A DNA stretch of 64,000 nt from the NCBI GenBank assembly GCA_019186985.1, contig JABARQ010000002.1, positions 1 to 64,000 on the forward strand, read 5' to 3'. This DNA is from Prosthecobacter sp. GTDB taxonomy: Bacteria > Verrucomicrobiota > Verrucomicrobiia > Verrucomicrobiales > Verrucomicrobiaceae. Position 1 is the stretch's first letter; each line of letters begins with the position of its first letter. Below, piece by piece: positions 1-12,609 of the stretch. Under the pieces are notes generated by a model. It made no database searches. It was not told where the DNA came from and saw nothing but the letters and a program-made list of their open reading frames with translations. The translations under genes were made by a program, and so were the position numbers.

Positions 1-122
1 TTGAGGCGGAGAGGGGGAGGTATGGAGCGAGGAGGAAGACGGGGGCACGGCTGATGGCGGGGCTGTCGAGGGATGAGAAGCTGTATGCCCTGCGCGACCT
101 CAAGGTCGACAAGGTCGGCTGA
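1..122 (+). CDS. C-terminal end of an unidentified protein (partial)
   Basis: An open frame enters from the left edge and stops at 120-122. The visible tail reads roughly ...GLSRDEKLYALRDLKVDKVG, a plausible charged protein terminus. Only about 39 codons are visible and no family can be recognised. It could be a chance open frame in GC-rich DNA. The following 208 bases, up to the next gene, hold nothing recognisable. Confidence 0.35.
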   Translation, partial: EAERGRYGARRKTGARLMAGLSRDEKLYALRDLKVDKVG

Positions 123-330
123 GGCTGGGGGCGGGAACTGGCTTTGCAGGTGCGACCACCTAGGGGCAGGCAACATCGTCGCAACCCTTGGAGAAGGCAT
201 GGTAATGAAGCCGGTCATGGTGCTTTCATGTCATGCGTGGACTCAGCATGAAATCACTGGGGCGGCCATGCGTATTAGCGCTCGATCCTGCCCCGTTCGC
301 CACATCCGCAGGGCAGGACCATGCATTCTT

Positions 331-1731
331 ATGACTGAGCCTTTATCTTCAACCCGCCTCGTGCATCTCAACTCCGCCTTCCTGGGACTGGCCTTCCTGC
401 TTGTCGGACTTCCCATTTCTGCCATGGCCGATCCTGCCGGACTCTGGGTGGCCGGAGGTGGTGGTGCCAAAAACGACAAGACGCGCGCAGTCGCCTTTGA
501 CCGTGAGGGCAACGTCTTCCTGGCGGGCGAGACCACGGACAGCGGTGTGTTTGGCGGACTCAAACGCGAAGGCCTGGGCGGCATGGATTTTTTCCTCGCG
601 AAGGTGTCGAAAGACGGCCGGTTCCTCTGGGTTCGCAGCCTTGGCGGAAGTCTGGTGGACCGTGGTTATGGCGTGGCGACTGACTCCGCTGGAAATGCCT
701 ATGTCACCGGGCATTTTCAAAGCGTCGACGCAACTTGGAAGGGTGGGGCTCTGGCCAACCAGGGGGATTATGATGTGTTCGTCGCCAAGTATTCCCCGCA
801 GGGCGAGCCTCTCTGGATCCGCACCGCAGGCGGCAAGGGCTATGACTACGGACATGGCATCGCCGTCGACAGCGCGGGTGATGTGGTTGTGACCGGGGCT
901 GTGGCGGGTGAGGCGCAGTTTGACGGCACGACGGTCAATGCAGGAAGCTCCACGCGTCCGATCTTCTGCGCCAAGTATTCAAAGGAAGGGGAGCTGCGCT
1001 GGGTCAAAACAACCACAGGGCGTTTTTCAGGCAGCGGCCATGGAGTTGCTGTCGATGCTTCGGATGCCATTTACATCGGGGGCAGTGGCGGCGGGCAGGG
1101 AAGCCTTGGAGGAAAGCCCTTGGAAATCACCAGGGGTCAGGCGGGTGTGGTGTTGAAGCTTACCCCGCAGGGTGACGCCGTCTGGACTGCCGCCATCGCC
1201 GGACAGCCAAGTGCCGGCTTCCATGAAATTACCGTTGATGGAACAGGGAGGGTGTGGTGCGCCGGCATGTTCAAGGGCAGCCTGAAACTGGCATCCGGCG
1301 AGGTCACTTCAACCGGTGACAAGGACAGCGACGGTTTCCTCGCCCACTTCTCGCCGGATGGGGTGTTTCAGTGGGCCCGGGTGGTCCAGGGACCGGCGAC
1401 GGACTACTGCCTTGGCGTGGCAACGGACGGCAGCGGGCGCAGCTTTGTGACCGGTGAGTTTTCAGCGAAGGCGGTGTTCGCCGGACGTTCTCTGGAAAGC
1501 CTTGGCGCCACTGACATCTTCACCGCCGCCCTGACCGAGGCCGGTGATGTCGAATGGCTGCTGCCATCGGGCGGTGCCAAGGGCGACAATGCCTACACCA
1601 TGGCCTGGCACCCGTCGGGCAGGCTGGTGATCGCCGGCGCCTGCGTGGCCCCGGCGGATTTCGGCGGGAAGCCGGTGGCGTCACCCGGCGGGGCGGAGGC
1701 TTATGGTGCCGTGCTGGTTCCTGCGAGATAG
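331..1731 (+). CDS. Secreted SBBP-type beta-propeller repeat protein
   Basis: The protein has 466 residues when started at ATG 331, which gives a clean signal peptide (hydrophobic core about residues 12-30, cleavage after SAMA). The frame stays open further upstream, but that extension looks non-coding. The mature part is built of about seven repeats of 40-50 residues with the pattern D-x-x-G-N-x-(Y/V)-V-T-G-x-F, typical of SBBP (seven-bladed beta-propeller) repeats. Such proteins are exported, and their individual functions are mostly unknown. No anchor or PEP-CTERM tail is visible. It lies 18 bases upstream of the sulfatase gene on the same strand, so co-transcription is possible. The family call is firm; the role is unknown. 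Confidence 0.8.
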   Translation: MTEPLSSTRLVHLNSAFLGLAFLLVGLPISAMADPAGLWVAGGGGAKNDKTRAVAFDREGNVFLAGETTDSGVFGGLKREGLGGMDFFLAKVSKDGRFLWVRSLGGSLVDRGYGVATDSAGNAYVTGHFQSVDATWKGGALANQGDYDVFVAKYSPQGEPLWIRTAGGKGYDYGHGIAVDSAGDVVVTGAVAGEAQFDGTTVNAGSSTRPIFCAKYSKEGELRWVKTTTGRFSGSGHGVAVDASDAIYIGGSGGGQGSLGGKPLEITRGQAGVVLKLTPQGDAVWTAAIAGQPSAGFHEITVDGTGRVWCAGMFKGSLKLASGEVTSTGDKDSDGFLAHFSPDGVFQWARVVQGPATDYCLGVATDGSGRSFVTGEFSAKAVFAGRSLESLGATDIFTAALTEAGDVEWLLPSGGAKGDNAYTMAWHPSGRLVIAGACVAPADFGGKPVASPGGAEAYGAVLVPAR

Positions 1732-1749
1732 CCGCGGCCTGCGCCGTTC

Positions 1750-3159
1750 GTGAAGGGCATGCGACCCAACTTCATTCCGGCGTTGTTGTTTTTTTGGTTG
1801 GGTGGAGCCTCCATGGCGGCTTCGCCGAACATCGTGCTCATCATCAGTGATGACCAGGGCTATCCCGACCTCGGCTGCATCGGCGGCAAGCCGCTGATCA
1901 CGCCGAACCTTGACAGGCTGGCCGCCGAGGGCGTGCGGGGAACCAGCTTCTACGTCACCTGGCCGGCCTGCACGCCGTCCCGTGGCAGCGTGCTGACGGG
2001 CCGCTACCCGCAGCGCAACGGGCTCTATGACATGGTCCGCAACGACATGGTGAACTTCGGCCACAGGTTCGACGCCGAGGAATATGCGGTGTCACCCGAG
2101 ATGACGCTCGGTCTTGACGTGCGTGAAGTGACGGTCGGTGACATGCTGAAAAAGGCGGGTTATGCCACGGGCTGCGTGGGCAAGTGGGACATGGGCCAGG
2201 CGCTCCGCTTCCTGCCGCTGCAGCGCGGCTTTGACTTCTTCTACGGGCATGGGAACAACGGCATCGACTATTACACCCATGAGCGCTACGGAGTGCCGTC
2301 GATGTTCCGGGGCAACGCCCGGACCGAAGAGGACAAGGGCGCTTATGTCACCGACGTCTTCAGGCGCGAGGCGCTGGGTTTCATCACGGATCATGCAGGG
2401 CGCCGCCCCTTCTTCCTTTACCTTGCCTTCAACGCCCCGCACAGCGCATCCACCTTTGGCGAGGGGACCGTGGAAGGCTCCAAAAAAAAGGCCGAGGGAG
2501 TGCAGGCGCCGGAAAGGCATGTCGCGATGTATCGTGACAGGGTGGAGGATGAAAGGCTGGCTCGTTATTGCGGAGCGCTGACCTGCATGGACGAGGCCGT
2601 CGGCGCGGTCATGGGGGCGGTGGAGCAGGCGGGCCAGAAGGATGACACCGTCTTTGTTTTCCTGTCTGACAACGGAGGCAGCGGCAATGGTGGCAACGCA
2701 CCGCTCAAGGGCGGCAAGAGCACGATGTGGGAGGGCGGACTGCGTGTTCCATTCATCGTCAGCTGGCCCGGGAAGCTGCCCGCCGGAAAGGTGACGGATG
2801 AGTTTCTGACCTCGCTGGAACTGGTGCCGACGCTGCTGGCGGCCGCCGGGGCCAGGCCACCCCAGGGTGTGAAGCTGGACGGGTTCGACATGCTCCCCGT
2901 GCTGAAGGGGGAGAAGAAATCTCCGCGTCAGGAAATGTTCTGGCAGCGGCGTGCCGACAAGGCCGCGCGCTTTGAAAATTGGAAGTGGGTGGAGTCTGGC
3001 AGGGGACGCGGGCTCTATGACCTAGGCAAGGACCTCGGGGAAAAGCAGGACCTGTCCAGGGACCGGCCCGAGGTCCTCCGGCTGATGAAGGAAAAATTTG
3101 CCGCCTGGAGACAGGAGATGGATGCCTCGGAGCCCAGGGGGCCCTTCAGGAATTACTAA
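1750..3159 (+). CDS. Secreted arylsulfatase-family sulfatase
   Basis: The protein has 469 residues from GTG 1750, or 466 from ATG 1759. A signal peptide covers about residues 1-23. The type I sulfatase signature CTPSR begins at Cys74, the residue that an anaerobic or FGE-type maturase converts to formylglycine. The metal-binding pair D34-D35 lies in the N-terminal NIVLIISDDQGYPD segment, and a second metal site lies in SDNGGSGNGG near residue 303. Members hydrolyse sulfate esters of carbohydrates or aromatics, and PVC bacteria carry many for sulfated polysaccharides. The substrate cannot be told from sequence. No maturase gene is in the window. Confidence 0.92.
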   Translation: MKGMRPNFIPALLFFWLGGASMAASPNIVLIISDDQGYPDLGCIGGKPLITPNLDRLAAEGVRGTSFYVTWPACTPSRGSVLTGRYPQRNGLYDMVRNDMVNFGHRFDAEEYAVSPEMTLGLDVREVTVGDMLKKAGYATGCVGKWDMGQALRFLPLQRGFDFFYGHGNNGIDYYTHERYGVPSMFRGNARTEEDKGAYVTDVFRREALGFITDHAGRRPFFLYLAFNAPHSASTFGEGTVEGSKKKAEGVQAPERHVAMYRDRVEDERLARYCGALTCMDEAVGAVMGAVEQAGQKDDTVFVFLSDNGGSGNGGNAPLKGGKSTMWEGGLRVPFIVSWPGKLPAGKVTDEFLTSLELVPTLLAAAGARPPQGVKLDGFDMLPVLKGEKKSPRQEMFWQRRADKAARFENWKWVESGRGRGLYDLGKDLGEKQDLSRDRPEVLRLMKEKFAAWRQEMDASEPRGPFRNY

Positions 3160-3296
3160 CCAGAACTTTGCTGATCTTGGGGAGGACTGGGCGGCTTTTG
3201 CTGTCGCCGGGCATTCCAGGAGGAAGGGCCGGTGGTTGCAAAAAAATCACCAGACTTGCCTCCCGGAGTCTGCTATGCTCAAGCCTTTCCCCGCCC

Positions 3297-4331
3297 ATGT
3301 CCGACACCTCCGTTCCTGCACAGCCCGCCATTTCCGAGTGGAAAGAAATTGTCGCCAAGTTCCAGGTGCCCTCCGTTTCCAGGGCTGCCTGGCAGATGCT
3401 GAACACCCTCGTGCCCTATGCCATCTGCTGGTATCTCATGTGGCGCAGCCTGGAGGTTTCCTACTGGCTGACGCTGGCCGTTGCCTTGCTGGCGGGGCTC
3501 CTGCTGGTACGCGTCTTCATCATCTTTCACGACTGCTGCCACGGCTCCTACTTCAGGTCGAAGCGCGCCAACGACATCGTCGGGTTCATCACGGGCATGC
3601 TGACCTTCACGCCCTACGGCCACTGGCGCTGGCAGCACAACGTGCATCATGCCACGTCGGGCGATCTCGACCGCCGCGGCGAGGGTGACATCTGGACGAT
3701 GACGGTCCAGGAATACCTGGAGGCCTCGCGCTGGAAGAGGTTCGCCTACCGCCTCGCCCGCAATCCCTTCGTGCTGTTCGTGATCGCCCCGCTCGGCCTT
3801 TTCCTTGTCTATCAGCGCTTTCCCTCCTCGGGTGCGAAGGGGAAGGACCGGAAGTCGGTCATGGCCATGAACATCGCCCTTGCCTTCATGGTGTCGGGCC
3901 TTTGCTGGCTGTTCGGCTGGAAGGCCTACCTGATGATGCAGCTGCCCGTCACCATGGTCGCCGGCGTGGCCGGCATCTGGATGTTCTATGTCCAGCACCA
4001 GTATGAGGACGTCTACTGGGAGCATCACGACAACTGGAACTACACGACCGCCGCCCTTCATGGCAGTTCGTTTTACAAGCTGCCGCGCATCCTCCAGTGG
4101 TTCACCGGCAACATTGGCTACCATCATGTCCATCACCTGAGCTCGAGGATTCCAAACTACAACCTGGAGCCCTGCCACAACTCCCATCCGCTGTTCAAGT
4201 CCATCCAGCCTCTCACCTTCTGGAAGAGCCTGAAGTGCGTGAACCTGCGCCTCTGGGATGAGGAGTCTCGCCGGCTGGTGGGCTACTCTCATCTGAAGAG
4301 CCTGGGACGTCAGCAGCAGGCCCGGGGCTGA
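3297..4331 (+). CDS. Membrane fatty acid desaturase
   Basis: The protein has 344 residues from ATG 3297. The three histidine boxes of the membrane di-iron desaturases (PF00487) are present: HDCCH near residue 76, HNVHH near 113, and HHVHH near 277. Hydrophobic segments lie around residues 30-75, 160-180 and 200-230. The enzyme introduces double bonds into acyl chains in the cytoplasmic membrane using reduced ferredoxin or a similar donor. The spacing of boxes resembles the bacterial DesA/omega-6-like group, but regiospecificity cannot be assigned. It ends 37 bases from the stop of the convergent glpD gene. Confidence 0.92.
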   Translation: MSDTSVPAQPAISEWKEIVAKFQVPSVSRAAWQMLNTLVPYAICWYLMWRSLEVSYWLTLAVALLAGLLLVRVFIIFHDCCHGSYFRSKRANDIVGFITGMLTFTPYGHWRWQHNVHHATSGDLDRRGEGDIWTMTVQEYLEASRWKRFAYRLARNPFVLFVIAPLGLFLVYQRFPSSGAKGKDRKSVMAMNIALAFMVSGLCWLFGWKAYLMMQLPVTMVAGVAGIWMFYVQHQYEDVYWEHHDNWNYTTAALHGSSFYKLPRILQWFTGNIGYHHVHHLSSRIPNYNLEPCHNSHPLFKSIQPLTFWKSLKCVNLRLWDEESRRLVGYSHLKSLGRQQQARG

Positions 4332-4338
4332 GGTAAAT

Positions 4339-4353
4339 CCACCTGCCGGGTGG
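4339..4353. terminator. Possible weak hairpin between convergent genes
   Basis: A CCACC/GGTGG stem with a five-base loop sits in the 37-base gap between the desaturase and glpD stops. There is no T-tract, so a terminator role is only suggested by position. Confidence 0.25.
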
Positions 4354-4368
4354 TGCCTGCCACAATCT

Positions 4369-5925
4369 TCAACGCAGCGTGTAACCGGCGGCCAGGGCCT
4401 GATAATCACGGACCTGGGCTTCGATCCATGAGGAGTCCCGGCCAAGTTCGCCGGCCATGCGTGCCGCGACGGCGGGTGCCGCCTCGGCGCTGGCCCTGGC
4501 GCTGAGAAGCAGGGCGCGGGTGCGGCGGGCCAGCACGTCCTCCACGGTTCGTGCCATTTCGTTCCGGACATGCCAGACGACTTCGGCATGAAGGAACCCG
4601 AGTCCTGGATGAATCCTGCCGCCGAGGGCAGGGTCTTTGCTGATCAGATCCCGGATGCCTGCGGCATCACTTCCATAGGCGCCCAGATGATCCGCCGGAT
4701 TCCCGGCACATGCGGCCGAACCATGAATCGGCAGGCTCTGCGTGACACACAGGCGGTGGTCGAGCGCACCGACCATCTCCGCATGATCGATCACATCCTC
4801 AGCCATCCTGCGGTAGGTGGTCCATTTGCCGCCGGCGATGGTGATGAGGCCGGAGCCGGAGATGCTGATGAGGTGGTCGCGGGAGAGCGCCGCCGTGCTG
4901 CCGGCCTCAGCCTTGATGAGCGGACGCAGCCCTGCGAAGACGCTGAGCACGTCGGCGGGCCCGGGATCGCGGGTGAGGTAGCGGCTGACCTGGGTGAAGA
5001 TGAAGCCGATCTCCTCGTCGAGCGCCCGGGGTTCGAGCGATGCTTTTTCCACGGGAGTGTCCGTGGTGCCCACGACGACGCGGCCGTGCCAGGGAACGGC
5101 GAAGAGGACCCTGCCGTCATCGGTCCTGGGAATCATGATGGCGGTGTCGCCTGGGAGAAACTCACGCGGCAGCACAAAGTGGATGCCCTGGCTGGGGCTG
5201 AGCATGGGCTGCGTGCCGGGTTCGTCCATCTGGCGCACGGAATCGGCAAAAACACCGGTGGCATTGATGACGACACGGGAGCGGACCTCGAACTCATGAC
5301 CGGCCTCCTCGTCGCGCAGCAGCACGCCGGCCACATGTCCGCCCTCCTTGAGCAGGCCGCAGCAGCGTGTGTAGTTCAGCGCCGCCGCGCCCTTCTCCAC
5401 CGCCGTCTGCACCAGGTTGACGGCCAGGCGCGAATCATCGAACTGGCCGTCGTGATAGATGATGCCGCCGTTCAGGCCTTCGGGCTCGAGGTTCGGCAGG
5501 AGGTCGAGCACGTCCTCGCGTGTCAGCCAGCGCGAAGGTTCCAGGCCCAGCCTGCCGGCGAGGCCGTCATAGACCTTCATGCCGATGCCGTAGAAGGGGC
5601 CTTCCCACCAATGATAGTTAGGAATGACGAACGGCAGGCTGTGCACGAGGTGGGGGGCGTTGCGGACCAGCAGGCCGCGTTCACGCAGGGCCTCAAGCAC
5701 CAGCGAGACATTGCCCTGCTTCAGGTAGCGCACGCCGCCGTGGACGAGCTTGGTGCTCCGGCTGGAGGTGCCCTTGGCAAAGTCCGACTGCTCCACAAGC
5801 AGCACGGAATGCCCGCGGGAGGCCGCGTCGACCGCTGCGCCAAGACCCGTGGCGCCTCCCCCGATGATGACGATGTCAAAGACGCAGCCGCTGGTGGCGG
5901 CGGAGAGGGAGTCGGCGCGGATCAT
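4369..5925 (-). CDS. glpD: Aerobic glycerol-3-phosphate dehydrogenase
   Basis: The protein has 518 residues and is full length for the GlpD/GlpA family. An N-terminal FAD dinucleotide-binding motif (IIGGGATGLGAA, about residues 20-31) is followed by the family signature GTSSRSTKLVHGGVRYL (about 52-68). The C-terminal DAO_C domain is present (about 400-518). The enzyme is a peripheral membrane flavoprotein that oxidises sn-glycerol-3-phosphate to dihydroxyacetone phosphate and passes electrons to quinone. No glpF or glpK neighbour is present. The ATG at 5925 gives the conserved N-terminus directly ahead of the FAD motif. Confidence 0.95.
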   Translation of the reverse strand: MIRADSLSAATSGCVFDIVIIGGGATGLGAAVDAASRGHSVLLVEQSDFAKGTSSRSTKLVHGGVRYLKQGNVSLVLEALRERGLLVRNAPHLVHSLPFVIPNYHWWEGPFYGIGMKVYDGLAGRLGLEPSRWLTREDVLDLLPNLEPEGLNGGIIYHDGQFDDSRLAVNLVQTAVEKGAAALNYTRCCGLLKEGGHVAGVLLRDEEAGHEFEVRSRVVINATGVFADSVRQMDEPGTQPMLSPSQGIHFVLPREFLPGDTAIMIPRTDDGRVLFAVPWHGRVVVGTTDTPVEKASLEPRALDEEIGFIFTQVSRYLTRDPGPADVLSVFAGLRPLIKAEAGSTAALSRDHLISISGSGLITIAGGKWTTYRRMAEDVIDHAEMVGALDHRLCVTQSLPIHGSAACAGNPADHLGAYGSDAAGIRDLISKDPALGGRIHPGLGFLHAEVVWHVRNEMARTVEDVLARRTRALLLSARASAEAAPAVAARMAGELGRDSSWIEAQVRDYQALAAGYTLR

Positions 5926-5984
5926 GCCCGACTCTAGGGCGGGCGGCCGACCTCGATCAATCAGGAACCGGAGGTCCGCAGGCC

Positions 5985-7505
5985 TTATTCGGCAAGCTTC
6001 CGCAGCATTTCCAGGGCCTGCCTTTCAAAGAGCGCCTGCCACTCCGGAGCCACGAGCGTGTCGCAGTCCTCCTGGGCGTATCCCTTGTTCAGCCGCTGCG
6101 CCACCGTGGGGGTGTAAAAGATGTAGCCGTTGGTGTAGCCGGAGACGAACGCCAGCGGATCCTGGAAGGCATTCCTGATGCCCAGCCCGACCTCGACGGT
6201 GAGCTCTCCGGGAAAGGTGACGAGCTTGAAGTCGCCGACGCGAAGCCCGCAGACCTCGGCGTCCAGCGTGGCGGCTCCGGCTTCGCGGGTCTCGGCGAGG
6301 TGCTTCTTCAGCAGGGCGAGGTTGGTGCTGAGCCGGGTCAGGCGCTCCATGACCTCGATGTTCTTCAGGTAGGCCTCGACCAGGGCGCGGTTGTCCGCAT
6401 CGAGCTTCTCGATGGAATCAGCGCCAAGGGCGCGGTCGCGCAGGTAGGACTGGGCGTGGTGGGAGGGAAAGTCCGGTGCAAGGCGCTGCTGGATGAGCAG
6501 GGGCAGGAAGGCCTTGAAGCCGATGTTCGTGGGCCTGAGCGATGCTAGAAGCGTTTTTTGTTCGGCCTCCGCGGCCGCGATGCGCTTTTCGTAGTCGGCG
6601 GCGCGGGGCAGGGAGATGGTTGCATGGCCGGCCTTCAGGACGGAGCCCGGCTTCGTTTCGAGCCCCTGGACGGCGGCGAGCACGCTGGCTCCCAGCATGG
6701 CGCCGAGGGGTTCCGCCTCCGCCGGACGGGTGACCTCCTTGTAGCGCACCGGGTTGATGTCGCCGCCGCAGCCCTGAAGGAAGAGCGCCACGGCGTCGTT
6801 GCCGAGCGCGCCCTCGATGACCTGGGAGGCAAAGCCCGGGAAATCCGCCGAACTTCCCCTGTGAGGCGGGTTCATGATCGGGTGGCAGGCAAACTGGTAG
6901 ACGATGGCGAGCGGCGTGCCGTCGAGGCGGTCAAGGCGCAGGAGACCCACCCGGGGGTCGACCGGCCCCACGGAGGCGATGTCCTCATCGCGGGGCATGG
7001 CGTAGGCCCGGCGCATGTCCACCTCGCTTCCGTCCTTCATCTTCAGGCGTCGGTTTTCACTGATGCGTTTTTCCTCGCAGCTTCCGGCGGCCGCCCTGAC
7101 GGGCACCATCCTGCCTGCTGCCTCCTTCACGGCCTGGATCACGAGGCTTGCGGCGTCGCCACGCACGATGGCGTGGCAGTGGCTGGCGTTGATGATGACG
7201 TTTTCCGGGGCGATGCCCAGCCTGTTTTGCAGCTCCGAGCGGACGCTGCCCAGGAAGCCGTTGCCGATGCGACCGATGCCTCCGATGGCCACGGCGTCCA
7301 CACCGACCAGCACGACGGTGCTGTCACCTGACCGCAGCACCAGGGCGCGGGCGTGGGCGGGATCGTTGACGGGACCAGCGGCCCGGTCGGTGATGTCCAC
7401 CCTGGCCGCGCCGGCGAGAAGTTCCTGCGCCTGCAGCGAAGCTGTTGAAATCAGCGGGAGGATGATGGGCAGCAGGAGCCGGGAAGGTGCGGACAGGAGT
7501 CTCAT
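5985..7505 (-). CDS. Secreted neutral/alkaline ceramidase-like hydrolase
   Basis: The protein has 506 residues with a signal peptide (about 1-26, ending LQAQ). The mature start, AGAARVDIT, is typical of the neutral/alkaline non-lysosomal ceramidase N-terminal domain (PF04734), as is the later NASHCHA segment (His-Cys-His, near residue 108) in the zinc-site region. A second cluster, FACHPI, lies near residue 205. Many PVC proteins annotated this way lack a proven ceramidase substrate, so the catalytic class is likely amidase but the substrate is unknown. The gene diverges from the PSCyt1/DUF1549 gene across 125 bases. Confidence 0.8.
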   Translation of the reverse strand: MRLLSAPSRLLLPIILPLISTASLQAQELLAGAARVDITDRAAGPVNDPAHARALVLRSGDSTVVLVGVDAVAIGGIGRIGNGFLGSVRSELQNRLGIAPENVIINASHCHAIVRGDAASLVIQAVKEAAGRMVPVRAAAGSCEEKRISENRRLKMKDGSEVDMRRAYAMPRDEDIASVGPVDPRVGLLRLDRLDGTPLAIVYQFACHPIMNPPHRGSSADFPGFASQVIEGALGNDAVALFLQGCGGDINPVRYKEVTRPAEAEPLGAMLGASVLAAVQGLETKPGSVLKAGHATISLPRAADYEKRIAAAEAEQKTLLASLRPTNIGFKAFLPLLIQQRLAPDFPSHHAQSYLRDRALGADSIEKLDADNRALVEAYLKNIEVMERLTRLSTNLALLKKHLAETREAGAATLDAEVCGLRVGDFKLVTFPGELTVEVGLGIRNAFQDPLAFVSGYTNGYIFYTPTVAQRLNKGYAQEDCDTLVAPEWQALFERQALEMLRKLAE

Positions 7506-7630
7506 GACGGGAGATGCTACCTACGCCGGTCCTTCCGCGAAATGCACAGGTGTCCGGCTGATTCGTGGTGGATTCCTTTGTCCTGGAAGAGCCGGGCTCC
7601 AGGCGCGTATCCTGCCTGTTGATCCCGTCC

Positions 7631-11029
<3,399 letters not shown>

Positions 11030-11058
11030 CAGGTCCGAACGATGGTGGTCAGGCAGGG

Positions 11059-12174
11059 CTACTTGCGTCGGTGGCCGCCGATCTTGACCGCCGGAGGAGC
11101 GGCGCGCTGCTGGCCGATCTTGGGGCCGCCGCCATAGCGTTTGGCGCCAAACCCTTCCTTTTGAAGGGAGTCGCCGACGCTTCCTGCGCGGAAGGTTGTC
11201 GCAGCCTCCATGCCCTTGTCGGCCACCATGCCGACGGTGCCGCCGACCTGCTCGCCCACTTGTTTGCCGACCTCCTTGCCCACCTGTTTCCCGATTTGTC
11301 CGCCGACTTCCTCACCGATGGCGGTGCCGACTCCGGGCACGATGCTGCCGACGGCTGAACCGAGGGCCTTGCCGGTGGCTTCACCGGCAACCTGGCCGAT
11401 CTGAGCGCCGACTTCGCCGCCCATCTTTTCCCCGGCCTGCTGCATGGGGCCGCCGTCACCGCCACCGCCGCCAAGGGACATGCTGCCGCCGCTGCCCATG
11501 TCGAGACCTCCGCCGACATCAAGTCCGCCTCCGACGTCCAGTCCTCCTCCGCCCAGGTCTGCGACGGACTCCAGGGATTCCGTGGCCTGCTCAACGGCTT
11601 CACCCATCTGTTCGGTGATTTCTTCAACTGCCTCCACGGCTTCTTCAACCGCTTCCCCGGCGCCTTCAAAGGCCTGCTCGACCTCGGGTCCGGCAATCTC
11701 GTTGAGCTCGGACATGTCGAGGCCTTCAGCGGGATCTTCAAAGGCCTGCTCGACCTCGGGTCCGGCAATCTCGTTGAGCTCGGACATGTCAAGGCCTTCG
11801 GCGGGATCTTCAAAGGCCTGCTCGACATCTGGGCCGGCGATCTCATTGAGCTCGGACATGTCGAGGTCTTCGGTGATCATCTTTTCGGCGGCGTCCACCT
11901 TGTCCATGGCCAGGTCCCTGCCCGGGGTTCCTTCAGGGGTGCCCTTGATGCCTTCCTTCAGCTCCTTGAGCTCCTTCATCAGGCTGTCAAACTTCAGCTT
12001 GTCGGCCTCGAGCTTCATCATCTCCTTGTTCGCCGCGAGAGCGTCCTTGGCGATGGCCTCCTGGGCGGCGAGCAGCTTTTCCTTCTGGGCCATCGCCTCC
12101 TTGAAGAGCTTCTCAAGCAGTTCGAGCCACTTCTTGATCTCGGCTGCGGCGGTGTCGATGGGATTGTCTGCCAT
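11059..12174 (-). CDS. Repeat and glycine-zipper protein, last gene of the T4SS-like operon
   Basis: The protein has 371 residues and no signal peptide. Residues 1-75 are a charged helical or coiled-coil region. Residues 104-170 hold two and a half copies of a 24-residue acidic unit starting LDMSELNEIAGP. This is followed by an acidic helix, a GGGLDVGGG-type linker (208-240), and a long glycine-zipper stretch (252-321, GxxxG/GxxVG repeats) that could insert in or oligomerise at a membrane. The tail is basic and ends GGHRRK. No known family is recognised. It starts 23 bases after the preceding lipoprotein gene. A substrate, plug or pore component of the secretion machine is possible, but this is inference. 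Confidence 0.75.
   Translation of the reverse strand: MADNPIDTAAAEIKKWLELLEKLFKEAMAQKEKLLAAQEAIAKDALAANKEMMKLEADKLKFDSLMKELKELKEGIKGTPEGTPGRDLAMDKVDAAEKMITEDLDMSELNEIAGPDVEQAFEDPAEGLDMSELNEIAGPEVEQAFEDPAEGLDMSELNEIAGPEVEQAFEGAGEAVEEAVEAVEEITEQMGEAVEQATESLESVADLGGGGLDVGGGLDVGGGLDMGSGGSMSLGGGGGDGGPMQQAGEKMGGEVGAQIGQVAGEATGKALGSAVGSIVPGVGTAIGEEVGGQIGKQVGKEVGKQVGEQVGGTVGMVADKGMEAATTFRAGSVGDSLQKEGFGAKRYGGGPKIGQQRAAPPAVKIGGHRRK
11665..11865 (-). repeat. In-frame tandem 72-bp coding repeat, about 2.8 units
   Basis: Two full 72-bp units and a 57-bp partial unit encode the acidic LDMSELNEIAGP(D/E)VEQAFE repeat. The copies are nearly identical at DNA level, which implies recent duplication or ongoing homogenisation. 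Confidence 0.85.
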
Positions 12175-12197
12175 GGAGAGGGAGGTCGGGCTGAGGG

Positions 12198-12593
12198 TTA
12201 GAAGCGTCGCGCTGGCGGGCTGCCGGTGATTTCGTAGGGCATGGCGCGCGAGCTGAAGACGGCGCTGCGATACTGGCGGCCGTCAGGTCCAGGATGAGTG
12301 ACAAGGATGTAGTAGCGCGTCCAGCGCAGGCCGGCGTCGCGGCTTCCGGCACCCTCCGCCCAGCGTCTTGCCTCGGCGCCCGTCATGGGTCGCGGCAGGA
12401 AGGCGATGTGGATGTTTGACTGCACCCAGCCGCGTTCATCGTGATCGATCCAGAACTCAATCCTGCTGCCTGCCGGGATGACATCGCCGTCGGCGAGAAA
12501 GGCGGGCGGAGTGGAGCATGCAGGCAGGAGGGCCAGCAGGCAGCCCGCCACAAGGCGCAGAAGGAGGGATGGCATGAAGGAGCGCGGCGGCAT
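12198..12593 (-). CDS. Small lipoprotein in T4SS-like operon
   Basis: The protein has 131 residues from ATG 12593, or 125 from ATG 12575. The hydrophobic leader ends in a lipobox LLPAC (Cys about residue 26), so it is predicted to be lipidated and exported. The mature part is about 105 residues with no recognised family, rich in aromatic and basic residues. The longer upstream open frame belongs to the overlap with the neighbouring gene and is not used. It starts 16 bases after the membrane protein gene, within the operon, so a VirB7-like or accessory outer-membrane role is possible. Confidence 0.7.
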   Translation of the reverse strand: MPPRSFMPSLLLRLVAGCLLALLPACSTPPAFLADGDVIPAGSRIEFWIDHDERGWVQSNIHIAFLPRPMTGAEARRWAEGAGSRDAGLRWTRYYILVTHPGPDGRQYRSAVFSSRAMPYEITGSPPARRF

Positions 12594-12609
12594 GAGACGG
12601 ATTAGCCGT

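Noticed and set aside
4570-5937. 455-codon open frame antisense to glpD
   Set aside because: glpD on the opposite strand is full length and conserved; the antisense product has no recognisable motif.
11665-11865. Evenly spaced direct repeats considered as a CRISPR-like or non-coding array
   Set aside because: The repeat units are contiguous without spacers and are in frame within a coding gene.
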